This document shows, one piece after another, positions 1 through 7,717 of a stretch of 48,225 nucleotides of DNA. Under the pieces are notes generated by a model. That model saw only the letters and a program-made list of their open reading frames with translations. It did no database searches and was not told where the DNA came from. The stretch is from Chitinophaga pinensis. Its GTDB lineage: Bacteria > Bacteroidota > Bacteroidia > SXHM01. Positions within the stretch are counted from its first letter, which is position 1. The number at the start of each line of letters is the position of its first letter. The DNA is taken from the NCBI GenBank assembly GCA_945870105.1, contig CAMBRL010000008.1, positions 1-48,225 of the forward strand, in the 5' to 3' direction. The position numbers were made by a program, and so were the translations under genes.

Positions 1-44
1 GAACGCTTTGTTCTCTGTCTTGTCCTTGTATAAATTGCATGGAA

Positions 45-77
45 TAAAGATAAGAATCCTCTTGATTCTTATTTTAT
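45..77. terminator. Terminator-like hairpin at the left edge
   Basis: The stem is TAAGAATC (51-58) paired with GATTCTTA (64-71) across a 5-base loop. It is flanked by A-rich sequence on the left and TTTT on the right, which is the layout of an intrinsic terminator. It would serve a plus-strand gene ending to the left of the window. The stem is AT-rich, so strength is uncertain. Confidence 0.35.
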
Positions 78-295
78 AACAACAAGAAAGTATTCAACAA
101 AATGGTGTTGAGTTTTTAGACAGTTTGACGGTTGAGGGCTTGGCGAAGGCGGGCAATTAAAAGCACTTCACTTCTCGCACCGCACCAACCCCGGAGGGCT
201 CACGAATACAATAATAAAACAAATTATGCAATGAGTAAAGTTAATTAAAAGCAGAAAAGGCTGTTTATGCGGAAATGCAATTTCCTTTATGTTCC

Positions 296-327
296 GAGCG
301 GCATTATCCGCCTGAGGCGGACCGCTC
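296..327. repeat. Nested GC-rich hairpin
   Basis: The outer arms GAGCGG (296-301) and CCGCTC (322-327) enclose the inner arms TCCGCC (307-312) and GGCGGA (316-321) with a 3-base loop; a 5-base bulge, CATTA, lies on the left side. The GC content is clearly higher than in the surrounding DNA. Its function is unknown; it may be part of a small intergenic repeat element. Confidence 0.5.
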
Positions 328-400
328 AGCCGCACGCGTTGAACATTCAGCCGAGCGGAGTAGCGCAAACCCCTTCAGCGATGCAGTGAGAAAGGAAGAA

Positions 401-481
401 TAACGAACACCGATTAACGAATGATGAATAATGAGTTGTAGTACTTCAAAAATCTAAAATCGTTAATCGATGTTCGATATT
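401..481. repeat. Inverted-repeat element, family A
   Basis: The arms CGAACACCGATTAACGA (404-420) and TCGTTAATCGATGTTCG (460-476) are inverted copies with one mismatch, separated by about 40 bases. The element lies 37 bases past the stop codon of the fibrinogen-like gene that ends at 518 on the minus strand. It resembles the short palindromic elements common between genes in Bacteroidota. Only one copy is in this window. Confidence 0.6.
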
Positions 482-517
482 AAAACACATGTATAGAGAT
501 ACTGTTATTTTTCAAGT

Positions 518-1510
518 TTACCGCTGTATAATCAGCTTTTGTTTTTCAACTCCTTTTGCTGAAGTTACCTCTACCACATACATTCCACTGCTTAAATCAC
601 TCACATTAATTTGCTGCTGATTGCTGCGCAGTGTTTCTGCAAAAACTAATTGTCCGGTGGCAGCGTAAATGTTCAGCTCACCTTTTCCGTTTTCCGGTAA
701 CTGATAACTGATAACCAATAACTGATTTGCAGGGTTGGGCGACAGTTTCAACTGTTTTTCAAAAGCCCCGGCATCATTAAGCCCTGTTGAATTGCTTTGC
801 CTTACCCAAATCTGATGAAAGGTAGAAGGCATGGTACTGCATGGATAATCATCAACCTCCCAACGGGTATAGGTGCAAAACGAATCGTAACCACCCAAAT
901 ACCAGTGATAGGTTGAGCCTGTCCATAAGGGATAATCCGTCATGGCAAAATTACCTTTATCATAAGTGGTCATATTAACAGCAGCAGGCAAAAAGGCAGT
1001 ATGCCCTGCAAGCGCAGTAAAATCAGTGCTTATACCAAATGTAGATCCGAAACCTGTTTTAAAATACTCAACCGTGCCTGCATGCACTGTTTTAAAATCA
1101 ATAAGGCGGCTGTGCCCCGATGTTGCTCCATAGAAACGAACCTCGTCATAGGCAAGTGCATTCATCAAAGCAGTGTCGGCATGTCCCCAGAATTCTGTAT
1201 TGCTTTCATCAAAACCAAGTGTTGTTCTGTCCTGCAGCGGAAGACTGTCAGTAAATACATGCAAGGCAGGATTAGTACCCGTAAGGTGATTGTAATTGAG
1301 CACCAATGTCCAGCCGCCACCATCGGTAGTCATATCGCATTGGCAACTCATGGAAGGCAATGCCCCGGCACCATCAGGATCAATAGTGTAAACCCCACTG
1401 GCAGCAGCAGGCGTAAGCGCAAGTATTTCACTGCAATTGTGTGGCGTTTGTGCAAGTGAACTGTAGGTTATTGCAAGCAAAACCGAAAAAATAAGTGTAG
1501 CGTTTTTCAT
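518..1510 (-). CDS. Secreted fibrinogen-like domain protein with T9SS type A sorting domain
   Basis: The 330-residue protein starts with a signal peptide (about residues 1-20, cleavage after SLA). A bacterial fibrinogen-related domain follows: Cys26, the CQC pair Cys56/Cys58 and the diagnostic DGGGWTLV stretch (63-70), then a Trp/Tyr-rich globular region to about 245. The last 77 residues, from LKLSPNPANQ, form the T9SS type A sorting domain, which directs crossing of the outer membrane and is usually removed or anchored to lipopolysaccharide at the cell surface. Fibrinogen-like domains bind sugars or proteins in animals, so a role in adhesion or glycan binding is plausible but inferred. The gene stands alone; its neighbour at 2778 is on the same strand but 188 bases away. 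Confidence 0.85.
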   Translation of the reverse strand: MKNATLIFSVLLAITYSSLAQTPHNCSEILALTPAAASGVYTIDPDGAGALPSMSCQCDMTTDGGGWTLVLNYNHLTGTNPALHVFTDSLPLQDRTTLGFDESNTEFWGHADTALMNALAYDEVRFYGATSGHSRLIDFKTVHAGTVEYFKTGFGSTFGISTDFTALAGHTAFLPAAVNMTTYDKGNFAMTDYPLWTGSTYHWYLGGYDSFCTYTRWEVDDYPCSTMPSTFHQIWVRQSNSTGLNDAGAFEKQLKLSPNPANQLLVISYQLPENGKGELNIYAATGQLVFAETLRSNQQQINVSDLSSGMYVVEVTSAKGVEKQKLIIQR

Positions 1511-1698
1511 AGTTAAGGTGTTATTAAATTTAATGTTGTGGTTATGTTTTTCACGGGTTTAAATTCCCCATTTGCCTTATCAACAGACAAAATTATTTGC
1601 TTACCAACTATTTAAACATGATACCCCGCAGCAAATAATATGACTATAATCAGTTACAAATAATAGCAGGCAGGATAAGTTTGCTGAGTGTTGCAGGC

Positions 1699-2778
1699 TT
1701 ACTTAGAAGTTGCCCCCGTTACCGGAACATGCAACTCCTTTTCAATCCATGTTACAATGGCTGAAAAGTCTTTTTGGGTAACTTCTTTTTTTGTTTTGGT
1801 GTTAAAAATTTTCTTCACCGGAATTTTAGAAATGGGCTTGATCCGTATGGTAAATAAATCGTTCAGCGGCACTCCGCTTTCAGTAAGCTCCGGCACCTGC
1901 AAGGGATAAATATGCGTTGGGGTATTAAAATACTTAGCGTGCGTGGGTATTAACCACGGCAGTATTTCACCATAGGTTTTGGTGTTCCATGCCAGCAAAA
2001 ACTTTTTGCTGGGCAACGAAACCCTGTTCCACCAGACCCCCAACACATCATCCATAGCCGTTTTGGTTTCTTGCTCGGTGTTTACCTTGCCCAGCTTTAC
2101 AAGCAATTGCTGTATAACGGTATCCACAGCCGTTTCATAGTGGCTTTCCTTTTCTATAGCCCAGCGCCCGACATACGTGCCCAGCAAATTAGAATACAAA
2201 TCTTCAGGCGAAAAAGCCGATTGAATTTCGTGAATAGGGTAATGCGTGGGCACACCAAAATACGTGCGTATCTCGTGCCACACCGCCAGCTCGTAAGTAA
2301 TGCGTTGCCCCAGCAGAAGTATGTCTGTTGATGATAACTCCCGTCCTTTCAGCGAAATTTCAATCACCCGTTTACCCGCCTCGTGTTTGGTCTTCAGCAC
2401 AATATCTTTATCAAGGTTATGTGAAATTTGTGACGAGAAATAAGCCATCATATCGGCATTGTCGCGCACATGCCCTATGTCAATAAATCCGCCATCGCGG
2501 GTATAAATAATGCCGTTATATTCGCCTTCACCACCATAAAATTTATGATGCCCCAAGCGCTCGCTGCTGGTAGTATAACCCATCTTTGCAGGAAAACCAA
2601 ACACGGGGAGGTCATACCCAAACACACAACAAGGCCTTATCATGCGCCCGAAAGGCTTTACCTCAATACCATCAAGCGACTTATCAACCTGCTGTGCAAC
2701 TACAGGAATGCTGAACAATGCGGCAATAAAAATCACCACCGCTTTTGTGGTTCTGAAATTTTCTAAACGTACCTGCAC
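1699..2778 (-). CDS. Exported DUF4056-like protein
   Basis: The product has 359 residues. Residues about 12-29 form a hydrophobic signal sequence ending VVAQ. The mature part carries a paired cysteine in IRPCCVFG (Cys50, Cys51) and a conserved-looking GGFIDIGHVRDNAD segment (96-109). The IRPCC and FIDIGHVRD features recall the DUF4056 family, whose function is unknown; I assign this from memory of the family, not from a search. His103 and Asp106 in the second segment could be catalytic or metal-binding, but this is speculation. There is no sorting domain, so a periplasmic location or a membrane anchor by an uncut signal is likely. The start fits directly before the signal sequence. Confidence 0.6.
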   Translation of the reverse strand: MQVRLENFRTTKAVVIFIAALFSIPVVAQQVDKSLDGIEVKPFGRMIRPCCVFGYDLPVFGFPAKMGYTTSSERLGHHKFYGGEGEYNGIIYTRDGGFIDIGHVRDNADMMAYFSSQISHNLDKDIVLKTKHEAGKRVIEISLKGRELSSTDILLLGQRITYELAVWHEIRTYFGVPTHYPIHEIQSAFSPEDLYSNLLGTYVGRWAIEKESHYETAVDTVIQQLLVKLGKVNTEQETKTAMDDVLGVWWNRVSLPSKKFLLAWNTKTYGEILPWLIPTHAKYFNTPTHIYPLQVPELTESGVPLNDLFTIRIKPISKIPVKKIFNTKTKKEVTQKDFSAIVTWIEKELHVPVTGATSK

Positions 2779-2840
2779 TGCTTGTTTTGCCTCATTTTTT
2801 TAAGGGCTGCAAAGCTACCATTTTTTAAAGGCACTCTGTT

Positions 2841-2876
2841 CCCCCTCCTTGAAAAAAGGAGGGGGTCAGGGGGTGG
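2841..2876. repeat. 36-bp hairpin element, family B, copy 1
   Basis: A perfect 10-bp stem, CCCCCTCCTT (2841-2850) and AAGGAGGGGG (2856-2865), has a 5-base loop and is followed by TCAGGGGGTGG. The last base touches the stop codon of rlmF (2877-2879). A second copy of the same length, differing only in the loop and one base, abuts the stop codon of the gene ending at 5296. It may act as a 3'-end hairpin for transcript stability or termination. Confidence 0.8.
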
Positions 2877-3782
2877 TCAAAACCTCCACGCTACAATGCG
2901 GCTGCTCTTATTACCCTGCGCCATGTTGATGGTTTTCACCTCAACAGCATTCGCAATTTTAAGCGCAGCATAAATACTGTTAAGGTTTTCGCTTTTGGCA
3001 ACCAGCGTTGTAAACCATTTGCACGAAGCTGCAAACTGCCGGCTTTCTTCAATCATGGTGCGTACAAATTTTGCTTCGCCCCCTTCGCACCACAACTCGT
3101 TGTTAGTTCCTCCGAAGTTTAACGCAGGCTTGCTTATTTTTCTTCCTTTCAGATTACTCAGTTTGCGCAGCGTACCGGCTTTGGCTTCTGCTGCCGAAGC
3201 ATGAAAAGGCGGGTTGCAGATACTCACATCAAACTGCTCGCCTTCATGAATAATACCTCGAAAAACAGCGTTGGCATTCAACTGCAAACGCAGTTCCACC
3301 TTGCCTTTCAGCGAAGGGTTAAGCTTAACCAGTGTATTGGCTGCATCAATGGCAAGGGAGTCAATATCGCTGCCTGTAAAACTCCAGCCGTATTCGTAAT
3401 TCCCGATAATCGGGTAAATACAATTAGCGCCTGTGCCTATGTCAAGACACTTTACCTTGCTGCCTGTTGGAATTTTTCCGTTGTTAGTTTCAGCTAATAA
3501 ATCAGCAACATGGTGAATGTAATCAGCCCGTCCCGGTATAGGCGGACATAAATAGTTGTCAGGAATATCCCAATGGCTGATGTTGTAATAGTTTTTGAGC
3601 AAGGCCTTGTTCAACATCTTAACCGCATCCGCATTGAAGAAATCAATTGAAGTATCGTTGTAAGCGTTGGTAATAACAAACGGTATCAATTCAGGGCAAC
3701 TGCGCGTGAGCAAGTCAAAGTCATACCTGCCGCGGTGGCGGTTGCGCGGATGAAGTTCTGTTTTTTCGGGAGGGTGTTTCAT
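2877..3782 (-). CDS. rlmF: 23S rRNA (adenine(1618)-N(6))-methyltransferase RlmF
   Basis: The 301-residue protein matches RlmF over its full length. It has the basic N-terminus (HPRNRHRGRYDF), the SAM-binding motif LDIGTGAN (113-120) and the adenine-N6 methyltransferase motif NPPF (190-193) followed by HAS. RlmF methylates A1618 of 23S rRNA with S-adenosylmethionine in the cytoplasm. The length agrees with the family. The stop codon abuts a family B hairpin, which may be the 3' end of the transcript. The DEAD-box helicase gene upstream on the same strand is separated by a palindromic element at 3802-3899. Confidence 0.93.
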   Translation of the reverse strand: MKHPPEKTELHPRNRHRGRYDFDLLTRSCPELIPFVITNAYNDTSIDFFNADAVKMLNKALLKNYYNISHWDIPDNYLCPPIPGRADYIHHVADLLAETNNGKIPTGSKVKCLDIGTGANCIYPIIGNYEYGWSFTGSDIDSLAIDAANTLVKLNPSLKGKVELRLQLNANAVFRGIIHEGEQFDVSICNPPFHASAAEAKAGTLRKLSNLKGRKISKPALNFGGTNNELWCEGGEAKFVRTMIEESRQFAASCKWFTTLVAKSENLNSIYAALKIANAVEVKTINMAQGNKSSRIVAWRF

Positions 3783-3801
3783 TTTTGTCAGGCATCTCTT
3801 T

Positions 3802-3899
3802 CGTCATTGCGAACCCTTTTTCAGGGTGAAGCAATCTCACAATAATAAGCAGTAATTTAATTATGAGATTGCTTCGGGTGAAAAACCCTCGCAATGACG
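3802..3899. repeat. Palindromic REP-like element, family C, complete copy
   Basis: Two arms, 3802-3838 and 3865-3899, begin and end with CGTCATTGCG / CGCAATGACG-type ends and inner GAAGCAATCTC / GAGATTGCTTC sequences. Each arm has its own small hairpin (ACCCT..AGGGT on the left, GGGTGAAAAACCC on the right), so it folds in a nested way. A half copy lies at 32247-32280. No RAYT-type transposase is in the window. Confidence 0.8.
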
Positions 3900-3904
3900 T
3901 AGAG

Positions 3905-5215
3905 TTACTCCGAAATCGCAATCTTTATTTTTTTATTCTTAATCTTTTCATCGCGTATCAGCGCAACAACTTGCTCCACCTTATGATTACTTACAGCAGC
4001 ATAGGAAGAATGGTCTAATACTTCAATCAAACCTAGTTCATCTTTTGCCAGTTTGCCTTTTTGTAACAACATGCCCACAATATCCATCTTATTAATCTTT
4101 TCCTTTTTGCCGGCAGCAATGTATAAGGTGCGCCAGCGTGCTTTCGGTGGCATCACATTTTTGTCGGGCAGTGTTTCTAACTCCGGTGTTTCTTCAATAA
4201 AGGGAGGAATATGATCATTTGCCGAGAGCAGTAAATACGCACTTCCTTCGGCATTCATACGCGCTGTTCTTCCGTTGCGGTGGGTAAATACATCGTGTGT
4301 GGTCGGCAGCTGATAATGAATCACCGCTTCAATCTCGGGTATATCTAAACCGCGCGAAGCAAGGTCTGTAGTAATCAGCAAGCGGTGACTTCCGTTGCGG
4401 AATTTTATCAGAGCACGTTCACGGTCTTCCTGTTCCAGTCCTCCATGAAAAACACCATGCGCCAGACCTTTTCCATCCAGCAAAATACTGATGCGCTCCA
4501 CTGCATCGCGGTGATTGCAAAACACCAGCGTTGATTTATTCTGCAACTTGCAGATAAGCGCAAACAAAATATTCAGCTTATCGGTATCCTCTGCTTTCAG
4601 ATATTTCAGCTTCAATGTAACCGTTGTTGGCGAGCCTGTGTTCAGGAAATTCAGTTCAACAGGATTGCGCACTCCGGTAAAAGAAGGCAGCTCTTTCATG
4701 GCAGTTGCCGAAGTAAGAATACGCCTTTTCAGATTTTTTAAGTTGCTGATAATAGCCGACATCTCTTCCTTAAAACCAAGGTCTAATGCTTTGTCAAACT
4801 CATCCAAAATAAGCGTGTGAATGCTTGAAGTATCTATGTTGTTATGTTGTATGTGGTAAGCAATGCGCCCCGGTGTGCCCACCAGCAAAGCAGGCGGATG
4901 CGAAAGATTATTTTTCTCAGTACGCGTTGAGTGTCCGCCATAGCAGCAGTTTACTTTAAAGCCCGTATTCATTTGCTTAAACACTTGCTCTATCTGCAAA
5001 CCCAGTTCACGCGAAGGAACAATCACAAGCGCCTGCACTCCTTTTTCTTCCGCTTTCAAACTGCTTAAAACAGGCAAAAGAAAGCCAACTGTTTTGCCTG
5101 AACCCGTAGGCGAAAGCAACAGAATATCGGTTGCTGTTTTTGCAGCTTCGAGCGAAGCAAGCTGCATGCTGTTTAAAGAGGTTATCTTTAAATTCTCAAG
5201 TATTTTTTCAAACAT
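3905..5215 (-). CDS. DEAD-box RNA helicase, DbpA-like
   Basis: The 436-residue protein has the two RecA-like domains of DEAD-box helicases: the Q motif around Gln18, Walker A SPTGSGKT (35-42), the Walker B motif as DEFD (138-141) instead of DEAD, SAT (169-171), and later the RGLDIPE and HRNGRTARM motifs. The last 75 or so residues, from KARWRTLYIAAG, match the RNA-binding domain of DbpA, which directs that helicase to 23S rRNA. A role in ribosome assembly or RNA remodelling follows from the family. The neighbouring rlmF also acts on 23S rRNA, which fits this role. The Ala-to-Phe change in motif II is tolerated in some family members. Confidence 0.88.
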   Translation of the reverse strand: MFEKILENLKITSLNSMQLASLEAAKTATDILLLSPTGSGKTVGFLLPVLSSLKAEEKGVQALVIVPSRELGLQIEQVFKQMNTGFKVNCCYGGHSTRTEKNNLSHPPALLVGTPGRIAYHIQHNNIDTSSIHTLILDEFDKALDLGFKEEMSAIISNLKNLKRRILTSATAMKELPSFTGVRNPVELNFLNTGSPTTVTLKLKYLKAEDTDKLNILFALICKLQNKSTLVFCNHRDAVERISILLDGKGLAHGVFHGGLEQEDRERALIKFRNGSHRLLITTDLASRGLDIPEIEAVIHYQLPTTHDVFTHRNGRTARMNAEGSAYLLLSANDHIPPFIEETPELETLPDKNVMPPKARWRTLYIAAGKKEKINKMDIVGMLLQKGKLAKDELGLIEVLDHSSYAAVSNHKVEQVVALIRDEKIKNKKIKIAISE

Positions 5216-5259
5216 AGTTTTTGTATTTCCCCTTTCTTAATTCCCCATCTCTTTTAGTT

Positions 5260-5295
5260 CCCCCTCCTTATTTCAAGGAGGGGGTTAGGGGGTGG
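5260..5295. repeat. 36-bp hairpin element, family B, copy 2
   Basis: The same layout as copy 1 at 2841: stem CCCCCTCCTT (5260-5269) and AAGGAGGGGG (5275-5284), loop ATTTC, then TTAGGGGGTGG. It ends one base before the stop codon (5296-5298) of the T9SS protein gene. The match of position relative to a stop codon in both copies is striking. Confidence 0.8.
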
Positions 5296-6303
5296 TTATA
5301 ACACACTAATCTTCTTCATCCCCGCCTTATCGCCCACCGCCACTTTCAGTGTATATAAACCCGCAGCATAATTGGCAGTGTTAATAGTATAACGGTGATT
5401 ACCTGCACCCAATTGATTTTGCTCAATCACCTCAACCAGTTCACCAACGCTATTATAAATTGACAAAATTATTTTCTCAGGTTGCACCAGATCAAACGAA
5501 ACAGTTGAGACATTGCTCGAAGGATTTGGGAAAATATTCAGATTAATAGCATTGGCAATATTTTCTTCCACCGCACTGATGTTTGCCTGGTCAAGATAAC
5601 TAGCACCCTGATACAGCGTTCCATCCTGATCTAATGACGAAATGCTGAGAACAGGATAATGCGTATCAGCTTTGTACCAGTGGTAATTGGTTGCAGCATA
5701 CGTAAGCGTAACGGGCACTGTAACGGTATAGCTGTCCGTATAACTTTCAATTACCTTAACACGGATAACATTGTTGATAGTGCCGTAAGGCAACATCAAT
5801 GTTCCGTAAGCATCAGCCGTTACATTCACTGTACCGCTTCGCGTAATAGTAACTCCGGCTGTAAACGTAGCGCCAAAATTATCACTGTAAGTGTCGGTAT
5901 AGGTAAAAGGAAAATCCATTAATTTTTCAGCATCTGAATAGGGAATAAGATTGCCGCTTGCAACTACTCCGTCATAATACCAACCACCGGCATTACCTTC
6001 AAAATAACTGTATGCACCACCTTGCGAAATGCTAACTGTTGCATCAGGAAAACTGGCTGCACTTGGCGTTGAAGCAGGGTCAACATGATTCATATTAGCA
6101 GTTCCTGATGCGGCAACACCTGAAAAATCCCAGGTAAGACCCGCACCGCCAATGCCTGCTGCCTGATAAGGGAACAAGTGAACAAGAAAATTTTCGCCCG
6201 GCTGAGCAGTAAAGCTGGCTGCTGTTATCGTAGGCTGCGCCTGTAAAGGGTTTATAAACGCTGAAGCAATAACAGTGAAGAGAAAGAGTAAATTTTTATT
6301 CAT
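5296..6303 (-). CDS. Secreted protein with T9SS type A sorting domain
   Basis: The 335-residue product has a clear signal peptide (1-22, cleavage after LQA) and ends with an approximately 81-residue type A sorting domain starting NLNIFPNPSSN and containing the SIYNSVGELV and GLYTLKV segments. The middle part (about 25-250) is rich in Thr, Ser, Tyr and Gly and looks beta-sheet-forming; I recognise no enzyme motif. It is therefore a cell-surface or released protein of unknown role. The gene is transcribed away from sucC, and the 125 bases between them should hold both promoters. Confidence 0.8.
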   Translation of the reverse strand: MNKNLLFLFTVIASAFINPLQAQPTITAASFTAQPGENFLVHLFPYQAAGIGGAGLTWDFSGVAASGTANMNHVDPASTPSAASFPDATVSISQGGAYSYFEGNAGGWYYDGVVASGNLIPYSDAEKLMDFPFTYTDTYSDNFGATFTAGVTITRSGTVNVTADAYGTLMLPYGTINNVIRVKVIESYTDSYTVTVPVTLTYAATNYHWYKADTHYPVLSISSLDQDGTLYQGASYLDQANISAVEENIANAINLNIFPNPSSNVSTVSFDLVQPEKIILSIYNSVGELVEVIEQNQLGAGNHRYTINTANYAAGLYTLKVAVGDKAGMKKISVL

Positions 6304-6357
6304 GGTGTTAAGGTTTTAGTTTGGAAACAAAGCTATGGAATTTAGTGAAGATAATTT

Positions 6358-6389
6358 TTTAGTGTATTCAATCAAAAAATCTACTTTTG
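6358..6389 (+). promoter_or_regulatory. Probable sucC promoter (Bacteroidota type)
   Basis: TACTTTTG (6382-6389) matches the Bacteroidota -7 box TAnnTTTG exactly. A TTTA at 6358-6361 lies about 20 bases upstream, one mismatch from the -33 TTTG box. Transcription would start near 6396, giving a leader of roughly 33 bases before the sucC start at 6429. Confidence 0.45.
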
Positions 6390-6428
6390 CCGACCAATCA
6401 ATTCAATCTTTAATCTTTCCAATATACT

Positions 6429-7619
6429 ATGAACATCCACGAATATCAGGGCAAATCAATCTTAGCAAGTTTTGGCGTGCAGGTGCAACGCGGCATTGTT
6501 GCCGAAACACCAGAAGAGGCTGTTAAAGCGGCAAAACAATTACACATCGAAACCGGAACATCGTGGTGGGTGGTAAAAGCGCAGATACATGCCGGAGGAA
6601 GAGGAAAAGGCGGTGGTGTTAAACTTGCAAAAAGCATTGAGGAAGTTCAGGAAAGAGCAAACGCCATCATAGGCATGCAACTGATAACACCGCAAACCGG
6701 ACCGCAAGGAAAAAAAGTAAACAAAGTGTTGATTGCCGAAGATGTTTACTATCCGGGCGAAAGCAAAACAGCTGAGTTTTATATGAGCGTATTATTAAAC
6801 CGCCAAACAGGTCGCAACATCATCATGTATTCAACCGAAGGCGGAATGGATATTGAAGAAGTTGCACACTCTACTCCTGATAAAATCTACAAAGAAGAGA
6901 TTGACCCGAAAGTTGGTTTACAAGGATTTCAATCACGCAAAATTGCCTTCAACCTTGGCTTGTCAGGTAAGGCGTTTAAAGAAATGGTGAAATTTACTGA
7001 AGCACTTTACAAAGCGTATGTTGCTTCTGATTCTGCCATGTTTGAAATCAACCCAGTTCTTAAAACATCGGATGATAAAATTATTGCCGTTGATGCTAAA
7101 GTAAATATTGATGATAACGCCTTGTTCCGTCATCCTGATTACGCAGCTATGCGCGACAAAAGCGAAGAAGATCCAACCGAAGTTGAAGCTTCTGAAAACG
7201 ATTTGAACTACGTGAAGCTGGATGGAAACGTAGGCTGTATGGTAAACGGTGCCGGGCTTGCCATGGCAACCATGGATATTATTAAATTATCAGGTGGTGA
7301 GCCTGCTAACTTTCTGGACGTAGGCGGAACAGCCAACGCAGCACGTGTTGAAAAAGCTTTCCGTATTATTCTCAAAGACGAAACAGTAAAAGCAATTCTT
7401 GTAAATATTTTTGGTGGCATTGTTCGTTGCGACCGTGTGGCGCAGGGAATTGTTGATGCTTACAAAAATATTGGTGAAATTAAAGTGCCCATCATTGTGC
7501 GCCTACAAGGAACCAATGCTGTTGAAGCAAAAAAGATCATTGACGAATCAGGACTGAAAGTAAAATCAGCTATCCAATTGCAGGAAGCTGCGGATGCAGT
7601 GAAAGAAGTATTGGCGTAA
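6429..7619 (+). CDS. sucC: Succinyl-CoA synthetase beta subunit (ADP-forming)
   Basis: The 396-residue protein is full length for SucC. It has an N-terminal ATP-grasp fold starting MNIHEYQGK, the nucleotide-binding glycine-rich stretch HAGGRGKGGG (54-63), EINPV-type metal ligands (in FEINPVL), and a C-terminal CoA-ligase flavodoxin-like domain with GGIVRCD. With SucD it makes succinate and ATP or GTP from succinyl-CoA in the TCA cycle. sucD is not adjacent, which is common in Bacteroidota. The ATG at 6429 fits the conserved N-terminus, and a promoter box lies 40 bases upstream. An inverted repeat of family D begins 9 bases past the stop. Confidence 0.96.
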   Translation: MNIHEYQGKSILASFGVQVQRGIVAETPEEAVKAAKQLHIETGTSWWVVKAQIHAGGRGKGGGVKLAKSIEEVQERANAIIGMQLITPQTGPQGKKVNKVLIAEDVYYPGESKTAEFYMSVLLNRQTGRNIIMYSTEGGMDIEEVAHSTPDKIYKEEIDPKVGLQGFQSRKIAFNLGLSGKAFKEMVKFTEALYKAYVASDSAMFEINPVLKTSDDKIIAVDAKVNIDDNALFRHPDYAAMRDKSEEDPTEVEASENDLNYVKLDGNVGCMVNGAGLAMATMDIIKLSGGEPANFLDVGGTANAARVEKAFRIILKDETVKAILVNIFGGIVRCDRVAQGIVDAYKNIGEIKVPIIVRLQGTNAVEAKKIIDESGLKVKSAIQLQEAADAVKEVLA

Positions 7620-7627
7620 TTTTAATG

Positions 7628-7715
7628 GAACGCGGATGACACGGATTTAACGGATGTACACGGATTAAATCTGCGAAAATCAGCCTAATCACCCTAATCC
7701 GCGTCATCCGCGTTC
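7628..7715. repeat. Inverted-repeat element, family D
   Basis: The arms GAACGCGGATGACACGGAT (7628-7646) and ATCCGCGTCATCCGCGTTC (7697-7715) are inverted copies with one mismatch. Between them are further CGGAT and TAATC motifs. The element fills the gap between the convergent sucC and rhomboid genes and could form a long hairpin that stops transcription from both sides. It resembles dispersed repeats seen in many Bacteroidota genomes. Confidence 0.75.
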
Positions 7716-7717
7716 TA

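Larger units (their letters stand above)
1..517. other. Non-coding left edge with small inverted repeats
   Basis: No convincing gene is seen here. The stretch holds a terminator-like hairpin (45-77), a nested GC-rich hairpin (296-327) and an inverted-repeat element (401-481), each listed separately. The only open frame of note, at 168-368 on the minus strand, runs through the GC-rich hairpin and has no recognisable domain, so it is treated as chance. The gene to the left of the window presumably ends just before position 1. Confidence 0.6.

Noticed and set aside
168-368. A 66-residue minus-strand open frame at the left edge
   Set aside because: It overlaps a repeat hairpin and has no recognisable features.
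1001-1459. A 152-residue plus-strand open frame
   Set aside because: It is antisense to the fibrinogen-like gene, whose signal peptide and sorting domain are clear.
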